Source: Nomia melanderi (taxonomy: Eukaryota > Arthropoda > Insecta > Hymenoptera > Halictidae). Taken from it: 64,000 nt of DNA. Of the stretch, positions 42,691-54,534 are shown piece after piece. The notes under the pieces were generated by a model that was not told the origin of the DNA, made no database searches, and was given only the letters and a program-made list of their open reading frames with translations. The DNA lies in the NCBI RefSeq assembly GCF_051020985.1, contig NC_135009.1:8564606-8628605 (forward strand), given 5' to 3'. Both the position numbers and the translations under genes were made by a program. How positions within the stretch are numbered: the first letter of the stretch is position 1; every line of letters begins with the position of its first letter.

Positions 42691-45600
42691 ATGTAACTGG
42701 TGTCGTGTACAAACCTATCGCATACACGCCAGTATCGCCTGTATTCTGCACAAGACATCAATCAGTGACAGGCTGCAATACGATTATATCAGTAAATTTA
42801 GTATTTTTCATGTTTGAGTTTTAAAAGATTCGTAAAGATCTGCACGAGCCCTGCCGGCGGAAAACAAAAGAATCACGATTATATGTGCGGACAGCATAAT
42901 GTTATCAGTATCCCACAAGCGAAAAACCTATATAACTCTTTTCCCAACATTTTCGAATCCCACACACACCGCATCTGCGCGCTCCACAGACGAACCCCTT
43001 TCATCTTCAGAGGTGTGTTCCGCAGCGGAACGAAATCTCGTACACGAACGCCGAAAAGTTTCGTCCGGTGATTACCTTTTATCGGGTAATTAATAAAAGG
43101 AAGGAGGATACGTCGCGATGAGTTCCGCGGTAGGGTGGGTAGACAATTTTATTTCCCCCGAAAAATCGTTTTATATCCCATTTCCGAGGTACGGTGTCGT
43201 AAAAAGATGGGGATCGAAGCGAAAGCTGGGCCCCCGAAAATGAGCTTCTCCATCGAAACGCGGACGCGGGGACACGGGGACACGGAGTTTTACGAGTTCG
43301 ATGCACCGGAGGGGACCCGGCCTTCCCTAATTGAACGGTCAACAGTGAAATACACATTTTTGTAATATTCGAGAACTCGGATTTTTATCGCGACCCTTCC
43401 CTCCCCGCCCCTCGAGCCACTTGGCCGGCCGTCTTTCGCCTTCTCGCCTCTCGCCCTTATCGAGGAAGCAGTTCGAGATATACTTGCGGGAGACAGTTCC
43501 TCGAACGAACCGTGCGTTTGCTTTTCAATCGTCCGTCAGGACGAATTAGGGCTGTCGACCAATTGCCAATTCGATTAGAGAAATTCGAGAAGCTAAAAGA
43601 TCTGTGCGTTGATCAGGGCCACGAAGAAGTATCTTCGCTACGTTTAGAATGGAGTTACTGCAAGCTGACGACGCTGAAGAATTATCGTTAGGCTGCGGAT
43701 TTTTACGCAAATTCAAACATCTTTTACTACTGAAAATTGTTTTATGCAATGAAATCACTATAGAAATCACTACGTTCTAAGAGGTTTATGTAGTTTCTTA
43801 AATTGTATGCGTTCTGTTCAATTCTAGGTTTCCAAATGTTCCATAAACGTTTAAAAATCCGTAGTCTAATTACAATTGTCTTCAACCTCCGCAAAGTAAT
43901 ACGTCACGAACGCAATACGCCATGTACGTAAATGTTATATATTGTATTGCAATGATTAAATATCGCTAGTGACGTACAGCGATCGCTAAATGATCAAAGT
44001 CTGGTCTACCGCAAAGTCATTTGCTCCTGCTCATTCGGTTAGCCAAAAAGTTGTCAATCATATAAACTGCTGCATCTGATCCAACACACTTAATCGGTCA
44101 CAGCGATTAACACACGTTCTCGTTTTGATGGACGCTGCAAATGCAGAAAACTGTAGCGAAAATAATACAGCTGAGATGTACTCACGAAAGAAACGAAACC
44201 TGCTAAACAAATGCAAATCGTGATGGTCAACGACGACTTCCTTCCTACGAACGCCTCCGCTAAAGTCTGCGGACCATAAGATATTAGCCTATTACGCACA
44301 TTACACAGTCTGAAGAATCTTTTCAGAGTACCGAAGAAAACGGTGCTTCGTTTGATTTCATTTCGTTTCATCCGGACACAATAGAAATTACATCATTCTC
44401 CAGCGACTGGAACTAGTAACGAAGGAAATAATGATTTAACAAAACTCTTGGTTCTTCATTTTTCCGTTTTCAAGTGGATTTACATAAAATTCCACGGTCT
44501 AATTACGACAAGCAAATTTCCTTTTCCAGGTGACAACGTCGTGCCCTAGGTTAACTAGAAGCAGTGATAAGTAGACGGATCATTAAGCGGAGTCCCATTT
44601 ACATAGATTATTTTATAAATGCCGGAACAAAGAAGAATTCCGCGTTGTTTTCCTATGTTGTACGTAAAAATCCGTGAAAATCTGTGAAAATTCGCATTCC
44701 AGTTGCGAATCTGTCTAAATGGATTCCTCCGAAGGTTCCACGGGGTCTCTTACACAGGGGACACCCAGTACATCGTCGCGAGCCAATAAAATCGTGCGAA
44801 CTTAATTTCGCAGACAGTTCTCGCGCCGAAAGCTGCGCGAAGGTGTGGCCGTGTGTGCAGAATTTTAAGGCGATAAGCCTCGTCGGGCTGCGATAACCGA
44901 ATGAAAAATCCTGCTGGATCAACCTCGCCCCCTCCCCCTGTCCCTCGATCGTTGATCCTCCACCGAGGGATCCCCTAAATCTCGCGGCCCCAGCGATTGC
45001 GTCGTAAATCCCGCGGACTCTTTTCATTGAAAACAGCCGCGGGAATTATGTGGCCGACCGTGTGGTCTGGTTGATTTATCGAGACAACGAGAGGAATAAT
45101 AATGATGATCGCGAGAACAGTAATGGTAATAATTATTACTACAGTAGTAGTAATAGTAGTAATAACTTGATAATTAAGAATTAGAACTACAGTAATGTAA
45201 TTGGATTTTTGTATAATCAAGCTGTCGAGATTTCTTCCTGTATAGAATAGAGAAGCTAGTGAAAGTAACTGTAAATGAAGGAATTAGTGAAAGTAACTAT
45301 AAGTAAGTAAACGAGCAACAGTAATTGTAAACTAGTGAATTAGTGAAAGCAATTATGAATTATTAAATTATGAAGTTGCTAAAGTAATTAAGAACTGATA
45401 ACTTATCAATAGTAATTACAAATTGCCGGTTTGTTATTCAATTACTCGGTACTTTTAAACACCGAACAATAGAACGCCAACCGAACATTTATTAGTTCTG
45501 TATTCGATTTTTCTAAGAAGCATACTTTTTCTAAAAAGAATATTTTCCCTTAAACAAATCTAAGGAAAAAATTCTCAAAATACATCCTAGTTTCGAATTC

Positions 45601-47628
45601 ATTTGACTAAAACCTCATGCCACTTCATTCGACACTCGAATCAGACCGAATCGGGCCGCTTCGGGCCCATCCCGATGATAATCCGCGTCATCCGCGTTCT
45701 ACGTCACCCTATCCCCGCGTCATCCTATCTAAAACCTGATTCACATGTTGAAAATATTCCCCGATCTCCGCGGAAGCCCCGGAAAATTTACTTCTCGAAC
45801 CCGGACTTGCGTTTTCCTCTTATCCCTGAGTGAAGGATCATTTTTCAATAACTCGATGCGCGCGGTAACTGCTGGGAGTCCATTCAACCGGACGAAAAAC
45901 TTCGGCGATCCGTAAATCATTCGGGAAACCGGGCCGAGTTGCGCAACGAGCTTTCCCATTCAGCTCGGCTGGCGTATTTTCAACGAAACCGTTCGCCCCG
46001 GACCACGCGTTTCCGCAGAACTTTCGGAAAACCGTCGGCCCATTCAGCGAGCAGCTCTTTACCGCCTGACCATCCGGCCTTTCCGATCCCACTAGTAAAC
46101 GATCGCTCGACTACACTTGGATTGCGGTTTTCCTACCAGGAAAATCCTTGCCGCGCCAGGTAAACGCTATCAGGAGTCAAGGAAACATTCTTAAAACCTA
46201 AAAAAACCAACTCCAAAGGACACAAACTTTAACCGAAACGAGTAAAACACGCGTCATAGTGAAAATACGCTGCAAAACGTGAAGATTTTATAGTCTCCGA
46301 GAAATGTACAACTTTAACATTATCGCACCCAATATTATCCATTCAGTCACAGTTCTATATACAAATATTGCAAAATCAATTGAAAAAACCAAAAGATCAT
46401 AGAAACACTTGTTACAAACTGTAAAACCATTTCTCCTTCCTCAACGCGTCCCGCGTGACCCAGAAGACTTTGTATACCCTAAATAAAGCAAACGCGTTTG
46501 GAAGCACATCAATCCGGTCCCTATTCGACAAAACGCTTTCCCGAAAACATATTCCTAGAGCCGGAGGTCCGTTTGAGACCAAAGAGCATTAGCAACCACG
46601 AGGAAATGGAGTTCGAATCGTCGAAACGCTTTTACGAAGCGCGAAAACGTGTCCGTCTCCGAAATGCGATAAGAGAAACTGTGTTTCAAAGCGGAGAAGC
46701 GAGCTCGGGATCGCGGTGACGGTCTTTGAAGCGGGGAAAATTTGCTTCGAAGCGCGGAAAGCGCTTGTTGTGGACCAAGTTTCCCGAGAGTCGCGAGCTT
46801 TTTCGACGCGCGAAGCCGCTCGTAAACGTGGCGATCGGTGACGGACGTCTCCATGTGGCACGGGAACCTCCTGACCAGTTTCCAAAAGCTGCCCAGCTGG
46901 AGGCAATAAACGTTCCCGCTGACACGATTATTGCGACGACGCCGACGGCCGACTATTAAAAGTTCCGTCGATGATGCATACGCCCGGCGAGATCGTAAAA
47001 CGTTTGTTTACGAGACCGGAGATGCGATGTTCCCGCGATCCCGGGCTCATTAGGCCGGATAGAGCCGCGCCGGCCCCGGCCCCGACTCCGCTAGAGCTCG
47101 TTCGCCGGCGAACGATTTATTTCTGTCGGATAAATCGATCGGCGTTCGATATTCCCGATAGTTCGGCCTATTCGTATCCGATAATGAGTGCACCGCGTTC
47201 TTCCATTTTTACCCATCGCGCTGCAAGTTCCTTTTAGAGTGATTCCGGGTGTTATGACCTGATCTCGTTTAAAGTGTCAAATGTCTATGTTTTCAATTAT
47301 TTTTAGTAGTGTACTGAATCTTGCATAAATAGCTATTGAACTATTATTCTTATATGTATTCACCTTTATAAATATGTTTCTATTTGTTGGGTATCAATGA
47401 TATGTAATATTTCTTTTGAGGAAAGTAGGCCATTACTACCAGACTTACCCTGGCATGTGAAGCTAGTGGGTTTTAGCAATTAGAACTTATCGAAATCCTG
47501 ATAAAGAAAAAAACATTGTCCAATGCAAGGCTATCTAATCCTCATGTTGCTAATCTTCTCTTTGCTAATCTTCAAACCTACTCCATAAACGCATTGCCAT
47601 CATATGTACCCCTTATATAGGTATCGAA
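42691..47628. other. Long non-coding stretch, no gene seen
   Basis: GC-rich islands at about 43000-43540, 44690-45060, 45640-46160 and 46440-47240 alternate with AT-rich spacers. The longest frame is 124 codons (minus 44653-45027), with no domain. At 47040-47170 the sequence is CpG-dense with small inverted pairs (TTCGCCGGCGAA at 47101-47112). Cryptic simple DNA is at 45110-45420. Confidence 0.5.
45110..45420. repeat. Cryptic simple DNA: TAGTAA run then TTAGTGAAAGTAA repeat
   Basis: (TAG/TAA) trinucleotides at about 45121-45170 are followed from about 45255 by recurring GAATTAGTGAAAGTAACT, GTGAATTAGTGAAAGCAATT and GAAGTTGCTAAAGTAATT words with spacing of roughly 30 bp or multiples of it. Confidence 0.7.
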
Positions 47629-47820
47629 TATCTGAGGAACAAGTATCTTGCGTGGATAGCAACTATCTAAGAAACAAATATCTCGCTGTATAAACACTAG
47701 ATGTCTAAGAAACAAATATGTTACGTAGATAGCAAATACCTAAGAAACAAATATCCTGCGTAGATACCACATTTCTAAGAAACGAATATCTTACATAGAC
47801 ACCGAATGTCTAAGACGCAA
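47629..47820. repeat. 35-bp minisatellite, about 5.4 copies
   Basis: Each unit has TATCTAAGAAACAAATATC followed by a TGCGTAGATAGCAAA-like half. Units start at about 47629, 47664, 47702, 47737 and 47772, with a final partial unit at about 47807. Most spacings are 35 bp; one unit is 38 bp. Divergence is modest. Confidence 0.92.
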
Positions 47821-49401
47821 AGTACGATTTCTCCCAAAGAATCCCTATCAAACCATGGAGATCATGAATCTCGCGGAACCTTGTGGGTGGTTGGTTACGT
47901 GTCGATCGCGGAATTAGGGATGCAGGATCGGAGGAAAAGCGAGGTTCGCTCGGGGGCGGCGTGCGTGCTAGGGCACCGGTGATACAAAGCGCGTAACGCG
48001 TCTCGGCATCGAGAGCTCTAAGGCTATTTCTGTACGGGCGCGAGGCGGTCTCCGGCATGTAAGAGCCTCCGTATAGGTATATAAACAGGGTACAGAAAGA
48101 GAAAGAGAGAGAGCTGCACGACAGCCAAGTGTCTACACTGCTCGAAAGAACCGTGGTGCACGCGTTCGGGGCGACATGAAAAAACGGTGAACACTAATTC
48201 GCAGATCATCGTAAGCAAATCATTTATTGACCGTCGATTAGAGGGTTCATTTTGGATCTTGGGAACATTTTAAACGCGAAATTCTTGCATGTGGTAGCTC
48301 CATAAGTGAATAAGATGATATGAAGAATGAGTATAAGATTTTGTGTCTTTTAAAAGATTATCAATGAAGAGTTGGTATGCAGTATGCAGAGTTTTAGAAA
48401 TTCGGTTACTAGAAATTGTTTCTTGGTGTTTATATTGTATTCTGTTTAGTTAAATAATGATAGTAAACATTTACACGCAGAAGAGGATTAAAGTAGAAAG
48501 AAGGTAGCAATTTACAAGTGCAACGTTACGGAGGCTGAAAATGAACAATTCTATTGGAGTATGATAAAATGGAGCATAGATTAGAGTAGCTTCCTACGAC
48601 CCAACGGTAGGTATCTCTTATCTTCCACCAAAGAAACCCAAAATCCACGAAACTTCATCCACAACATTCCCAAATAACTTATAGCGGTACAGTAGAACGC
48701 AGCCGCTAGATCCGTCACCCTAAAACAACAGAAAATAAGAATCCTCGAGAAACAAGAAACCTTTAGCAATCCCCAAGAACAATTGAAGCAGAGATGTGCG
48801 AAAGATAACATAGTCGAGACTCCTCTCGATTACATCAAACGCAAACAGAGACCTACCATTAGAAGACTTATCGTCTAATAGAACGGTACCAGACTAAAAG
48901 GAGTCATTCGCCAAAAGTTCAATTCATAGTCTCGCTTAATCACGTGTAACCATATCGACAAACACCAAATTGCCATCAAATTGCCACCAGAGACGAATCA
49001 GAATAGATAAAAATCAACCGATCAGACCCAATTCTCTACATTCCTCAAGCTAAGCATCAAGTGATCTGCAAGCTTTACGATCGGTATCGCTGAAAGAGTG
49101 ACCAGAGGAAGATGGAACGTGAGTATTGAACCAAGAGAGACGGACAGAGAATGAAAGAGAGAGACGAAACGAAGGGGTCCTCTCTTTTATTCCCGGTGCG
49201 TATTCGTATGAACGGGCCAACGACAGAGACCGAATACCAGACGTCAGAGAGTGGTGGCTCCGGTGCGAATGTAGAGACATCCGATGACCGTATGCAAATC
49301 GCATCCTTGACTCGGCGAATGCAAGTACATAACACGGACGTGTACACTCCGTTAGGCGTTGGTGTATATACCTGCGTCAACGGGCCAATGACCGGCGCCG
49401 T
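47821..49401. other. Non-coding stretch, no gene seen
   Basis: GC-rich at 47880-48060. GGTATATAAACAGGG at about 48075 looks like a TATA box followed by GA-rich sequence (about 48095-48112), but no initiator or gene can be tied to it. AT-rich at 48240-48560. GC-richer from 49060, with overlapping frames of 84 to 185 codons that run into the CT tract; none recognisable. Confidence 0.45.
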
Positions 49402-49420
49402 ATCCCTTTCTCCCTCTCCC

Positions 49421-49451
<31 letters not shown>

Positions 49452-49660
49452 TCCTCTCTTTCCATCATCCTCCCCACCCAATCAGTCTCTCTTCGTCGCT
49501 CTTATCCTCCTTCCCACCTCCTTCACGCTTCAATCAGTTCGTTTCGTCTCTCTTCGCGTGCTCGTCTCCCGACGTCCTCCTCTCTCTCACTCCTTCGCTT
49601 ACTCCTTGCCTCTCTTTCTTTCCCTCGTTCTTCTTCGTCGCTCCGGCAGTCGGTCCGAGG
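49402..49660. repeat. Polypyrimidine-rich tract with (CT)n core
   Basis: The core 49430-49452 is (CT)n. Pyrimidine-rich DNA (CTCTTCCTCC, TCCTCCTTCC, CCTTGCCTCTC and similar) extends to about 49645 with some interruptions. The frames of up to 185 codons through it (plus 49151-49708) are Ser/Leu/Pro low complexity and probably not coding. Confidence 0.85.
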
Positions 49661-49710
49661 CGAGGGGCACTCGAAACGAGCAATGGAAACTTTCTCCCTC
49701 GTTCGTGATA

Positions 49711-50126
49711 TACAGGGTGGCCAGCTCGCAACTGGAACATGTGCACCTTGTCCTGTTGGAACTCTTGTTGGAGTGGGGTGTTTGAGGTTGACGACGCTGG
49801 TAAGGAGCATTGTTGCGGTTTTTTCTTGATTTTCTTTCAACCCCTTTAGAAGATTTTGGAATTGAATGTTCGGAAGAGTATCTTTCTTTTTAATAATTCA
49901 TTAGTTGGACATTTTTGTGGGCTTCGTAAGTGTCTGCTGGGAAGTTTGAATGTATTCGAGATTTTTTATTGTGTTTGTTTGACCTTCAAGTTTGTGAGTC
50001 CTGTAGTAGTTACCTTGGTAAATAGTTTGTAGATCTAGGAAAATGGTAACCAATTGAAAATGATTTAAAAAAACATTTCAATTTACAAAAAGGTGCGTAG
50101 GTTGCGTATTAATGTATCACCCTGTA
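49711..50126. mobile_element. TA-flanked MITE-like element, 416 bp, TACAGGGTG ends
   Basis: TATACAGGGTG (49709-49719) and CACCCTGTATA (50118-50128) are exact inverses, including the flanking TA on each side, as expected for a TA target duplication. Further inward only short matches remain (CGCAAC). The interior has no coding frame of note. It looks like a Tc1/mariner-type non-autonomous element, on ends alone. The interior does not resemble 29294 or 24452, so the three may be separate families with a shared terminal motif. Confidence 0.7.
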
Positions 50127-50891
50127 TACCACATGACCGTGTCCTATAGACACCTCGGAGTTTTGACATATTCGAATTCCTTGGTCATTTTAACCCTCCA
50201 TACAATTTTTCCTTATTCATTCTCAAGTCCTGAATTACTCAAGACTCACAGACAAATTTAGCAACCCCAAAAGCCCAAGTCCAAAGAATCTCCGAAGAAT
50301 CTCCAGAGAAAGAGTAACTCGTATTCCTCTGAGGAACAAGGAAAAATACCGAATTTCCCCGAGAAATCTCGAAAAATCTGACAAATCTAGCGTCGTAAAT
50401 CGTTTTAACCCTCCCCGAGCAATGTTTCTTCGTCCACCCTCAAAGTAGAAAGAAGGCCAAGCCTAAAGGGGTAAGCTGATCAGAAGTTCGCGCGACGTTA
50501 AGCTCATAAGGACTTTTTCAAGAAATAAAGAACGATATTTTTTTCGAGAAGCGAGGTATTTCTCGGTTTGTTTTTTGTCCGAGGAAAAAAAAGGAGGGAG
50601 AAATAACAAATTTCTCCTAAAACATCGAGGTTCTCGGGGAACGGTCGAGATACGGGCGCCGCCTCGTTTCCCCGAGGATACGAGCCACGGATATTCCCAG
50701 TGACTTTTATGCCTCGTAACTTTGCCCGCGGATTAGGACTCGCTTCGCGAATCGTTCCTCCCTTTCTCCTTCTCCTTTCTACCCCCTTTCGCGGCCCTGT
50801 GCTCGGGGGCGCTAGTACCGAGAACTAGTACTGAAGTGTACAGCGTTCGGCCTCTGAAACGCGGGACATGTCCCTTTGGAACAATTTCTCT
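50127..50891. other. Non-coding stretch, no gene seen
   Basis: AT-rich to about 50600, GC-rich at 50630-50870. No frame of note. Confidence 0.5.
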
Positions 50892-51078
50892 TTAACGCTA
50901 AAACTACCGAGCATTTATTGGAGCTGATGTGTGATCCTTATAAAGATTGTAACAATACATTTTTTTCGATTTCTTCAGACATTCGTTATAATATTTGAGT
51001 GAGATTACTTATTTTCAAAATCATCCCGGATATTGAACACTTTGATAATATCAATAATAGCAGAATAAGAAAACTAAA
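50892..51078 (+). mobile_element. Family A element fragment, about 187 bp
   Basis: It starts TTAACGCTAAAACTACCGAG and is alignable over its full length with 17939-18125, which gives the same 187-bp homologous block. Shared core: ATCCTTATAAAGATTGTAACA and TTTCGATTTCTTC. No right terminus was found. See the 17939 entry. Confidence 0.8.
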
Positions 51079-51243
51079 TCCTAAAAGCAGTTGTCTACTT
51101 CCAATTAACAAGGACTAATCTAATAATTCACTGAATTAAACAATTCTCTTATATTTGTAAAATATAGAATTCTTCTGTATTATAATTAATGCTACCCATT
51201 GACACTCGATAACACACGATATTACATTTTCTCCATTTTACGT

Positions 51244-51458
51244 ACTTCGCTTGAAGAGGTCGTTCGACATTCGAGGTACTAAAGAAATCAGAATTTTAAA
51301 ATTTAATATTCCATTTTTATTAGGTATCAACCATAAAAATAAAATAATTTTAACCCTCAATTTGAATAAAATTTTCAATACCACACAGTATTGTTAGTAC
51401 TTTAACAGAAAACAATGAATATTTGTAATGAAAAATATCGTCGAGCGCAAAGGGTTAA
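51244..51458 (+). mobile_element. Probable family B MITE copy, left end degraded
   Basis: The right end GAATATTTGTAATGAAAAATATCG...GAGCGCAAAGGGTTAA (to 51458) is clear. The left end CTTCGCTTGAAGAGGTCG (from about 51244) is only loosely like CTTCGCACTCGAGAGGTGA, so the left boundary is uncertain. Confidence 0.6.
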
Positions 51459-52832
51459 TTCGATTGCAATAGTAGTTCGCGTAACTCAAGATTTCCGTTG
51501 GTTTCTCAGCAGAGTTAAGCGACAGGTTACCAGTCACGGTGAACAAAAAGAACGAGGAAAGTGTGGACAGTCAATGGGTCGGCAGCCGTCGCGCGGTTAT
51601 GAAACCGGCTGACAAAAAGAGTCTCGAACCGATCGGTTCGGTTTCACGACGACGAAACGACGAAGTCAACGACGATGGCGACGGGGGCCGGGCGTGTATC
51701 GGCGAACAAATCGTGTCATTGTTTCAAACGGGCGACGAGCATTGTGCGAGGCGCGCTCGCGCGCGCGCGGTTCTCGTATTGAAAACGCGCCGCGTGTATC
51801 GGACCGAAGAAACTGGGACGGCAACAACAGCGATAACAAAGAAGCGAGTGTAACACGCGCGTGCAACCATATTTTATGCAAGGATATATAATATAATATA
51901 ATCATGGTTCGCCAGCGATAATCCGCGAAACGTTACGAGCCGTTCCGGCGTTGCTGCCGCAGAAAAATCAAATGTCAGCCAGCTCGAGGGTTCTAAGTTT
52001 TCCATTTTATGAAATTTTCGCGTTCCACGTCGAAGATTTTCTTAGAAAAGGAACTTCTATTTAATATTCAAAAAATGAATTTTTCTAGATGAATTCTATT
52101 GCCTGAATGTTCTTGAAAATTGAAGATTCTGTTTCTAGCAACGAAAGAGACTTCAAATTTTCAGTCAATGAACAGAAATTTAGGAGTGTATTTGGAAAAC
52201 TCAATAGTTTAATAATCTCTCGAATAATCTCTAATGAGCAGTAACTAACTAAACAAATGATAAGGCAGCGTCTATAATCAAGCAAACACGATACTTAAGA
52301 ATTTATTCCTGTTTTTGCGATAGAATGTCGAATAAAAAAAATTCTAGTCCTGTTTGTTCATAATCATAGCTTCACTTTTCTATTTAACAAATGGACGACG
52401 AATAGATCGGCAGTGGTCAGAGGATCGGCGCGCGGTATTCCGGAAAAAGAAGTATAGGAGAGAGTAGCAGAGATTCCTCCGGCCGAGCGAGGCACGCTGA
52501 CCTGCCTCACACGCGAAAACGCCTGACCACGCGTTGCCACTCTCAAAGCAGGTTTATTATAGTTATCTATCGGCGGTTGTTACAGGACCGTTGCGCTGGA
52601 CACAGAGGATCGCGCGGTGCGGCAAGGACGCGGCCCGGCCACGCCAAGGAAAACGGAAGTGACACGCCATTGCCGAATTTGGAATCGCAACCCTGTTGAA
52701 TTTAATCGGTGACTGGCACTCGGTCACCATTTATTCGTTCTGTTTATGGTCTAACTAAAATTGTTCGTATAAGGTCTGTTATTTTATCGTGTAGATTCTT
52801 GTTTCGAAAATTATCTTGGAAAACAGAGCACG
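51459..52832. other. Non-coding stretch, no gene seen
   Basis: CpG-rich at 51500-51860, with GCGCGCTCGCGCGCGCGCGG at about 51750; AT-rich at 51980-52370; GC-richer at 52380-52700. GGTGACTGGCACTCGGTCACC at about 52709 is a 6-bp stem hairpin. Frames of at most 104 codons, no domain. Confidence 0.5.
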
Positions 52833-52950
52833 GAATATAGGATATAGGATATAGAATATAGAATATAGAATATAGAGTATAGAATGTAAAGTATAGAATA
52901 AAGAATAAAGAATAAAGAATGTATAATATAAAATATAGAACATAGAATAA
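52833..52950. repeat. Heptamer array GAATATA
   Basis: Successive units GAATATA, GGATATA, GAATATA, GAGTATA, GAATGTA, AAGTATA and GAATAAA are in phase over about 110 bp, with variants again grouped (GGATATA first, GAATAAA later). The minus-strand frames here (76 and 103 codons) read as Tyr/Leu/Phe repeats and are a by-product. Confidence 0.92.
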
Positions 52951-54307
52951 ATAACGAACACAGAATTCTTTCCGCCATTTCGATAACAAATCATGAACAA
53001 CAAGAACAACTAAGTATGCAATTCTGACGCAAGGTTTCATCAACCTCCTCAACAAACATAAACAATGAACACAGGGTCCCTTCCCCTACAATCCAACTTT
53101 CAACTACAACGAACCATAAGAACAGCAACAGCGAAATAAACAACAACACAAAGAACAGCCAATTACAATTACCATAAAAAAAATGCCGCAGCAATTTCCG
53201 TGAAAGCAACCCCGTTCAGTCACTCCGAGCAAGCAAAGGAGAAACCTGAACATCTCGGATCGGCACGATAACTCGATCATCACGAGAAAATATCTCGAAT
53301 CGAGAAGCTCGTGGAATGAAGGTGTTAACTCTAGAATATTCTCCCTCGTTTCCTCCCCGGGCTCGAGATAAATGAAACGTCCTGTACCGTCTGTCCAACC
53401 ACCATCAGCCGACTGCCATCTCCGCGAAACGGTTTCCCGGTTAGGCGAATTTCGCTGGAATTCCTCTCTCGCGGTGCGCTCTCTCATCTATGCTACGTGT
53501 CTCGTCCGGACGAGTTATTAACCATAAATTTGTTCCACGTCCGCGAGAGAGGAAGAATCTCTCTCTCTCTCTCTCTCTCCCCCCCCCCCCTCTCTCTCTA
53601 GTCTTTCACCCTGTGAATAAGAAGCGTCTCGAACAAAAGACAACTTCTCTGCGCATTGTTCGGCCTGCACCTTGTGATTTTCAGGCGACCCTATCTCTTT
53701 CTGTCTTCCACTTTTCCTCTCTGTCTCCGGTTCCTGCTACTCCCAGTCTCGACGTGATTCGTCTTAAACGAGCCATTTGCATTCCTAGCCCTGACCGAGA
53801 GCTAGTCTGATTTAAGGAAGAGAATATGCCTCGCAGAATAGGAACTTTTTCTTTTCTCTTTCCTGTTTCCATGGCGGGGACAGCTTTCCCGAATATAACG
53901 GGTGAGCGGAGAAGAGAATATTTACCAATGGGAATAGTTAAGAAAACTTGTTAATAGATTAGATTTAATTTAGAAACTATTCTGTGAAATTTCCCTCAAA
54001 TTTTTGTGTGGAATTCTAAGAGATTAAAGTTCTTCTCGAAAATTATTCTATAAAATTATTCAACATTACTCCGTCGCGTGGTGCAGTAAATAATTTAAAC
54101 ATTCAAGAATATTATGTCTCGTCGCAATCGAAAGCTACCAACAAACTTTATTGAAAGATAGTGTTAAATTAAATTTGAAGAGAACTAAGATTAATGAACA
54201 GAAGGGATTGAAATAACATAAGGATATTGAATAATCGAATTTCTTAGAATAAGCGTCAAATAGAGATTGACGAAGTAATTGCTTAATAATTTGATTATGA
54301 TTACTGA
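52951..54307. other. Non-coding stretch, no gene seen
   Basis: Mixed composition; overlapping minus frames of 72 to 127 codons at 52991-53487 show no domain. A CT/C tract lies at 53558-53599. 53930-54300 is AT-rich. Confidence 0.5.
53558..53599. repeat. (CT)11 - C run - (TC)n compound microsatellite
   Basis: About eleven CT units, then a run of about eleven C, then about five TC units, with no interruption. The C run within the CT tract may reflect expansion from a mutated unit. Confidence 0.93.
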
Positions 54308-54534
54308 TTAATTCTGGAACTACCGAGCAATCAAATTGACTTGTTGAAATTTCTCTATAGACACTCCAAGAGCACATCCATCGAGACGTTAATTGATTTA
54401 CAATCCAGTTTGCGTATTGCTGAATCAATTTCTTTAATAATCTCTCAGAGAAATATCTGTTATCTTTTTAATAATCGCAAAAAAAAGAAATCGGGAATGG
54501 GTCGTTTTGACCCGTCCGATGGTTTTAGTGTTAA
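54308..54534. mobile_element. Family A MITE, complete, 227 bp
   Basis: The left end TTAATTCTGGAACTACCGAG (54308) pairs with the right end, whose reverse complement starts TTAACACTAAAACCATCGGA (to 54534). Both ends continue inward with TCAAAnnGAC (left ATCAAATTGACTTG, right GGGTCAAAACGACCC). Both ends have TTAA. The interior near the right end (ATAATCGCAAAAAAAAG) resembles the end of the 17939 and 50892 fragments, which supports placing them in one family. No coding capacity. Confidence 0.83.

Noticed and set aside
42444..42761. Leu/Glu/Ser repeat frame resembling a leucine-rich repeat
   Set aside because: The period is about 9 bp, set by GACTTTCAAGG-type DNA, and the opposite strand reads equally open as Phe/Lys/Thr repeats. 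Real LRRs have 20-29 residue units with a LxxLxLxxN pattern, not seen here.
47629..47820. CRISPR-like array
   Set aside because: Whole 35-bp units repeat without unique spacers, and the genome is eukaryotic in character. It is a minisatellite.
48070..48115. TATA box promoter at GGTATATAAACAGG
   Set aside because: No initiator, no downstream open reading frame or conserved transcript feature. AT-rich matches of this kind are expected by chance.
49151..49708. 185-codon plus-strand open frame
   Set aside because: More than a third is Ser/Leu/Pro encoded by the CT tract, and the frame stops at the edge of the 49711 element. No domain.
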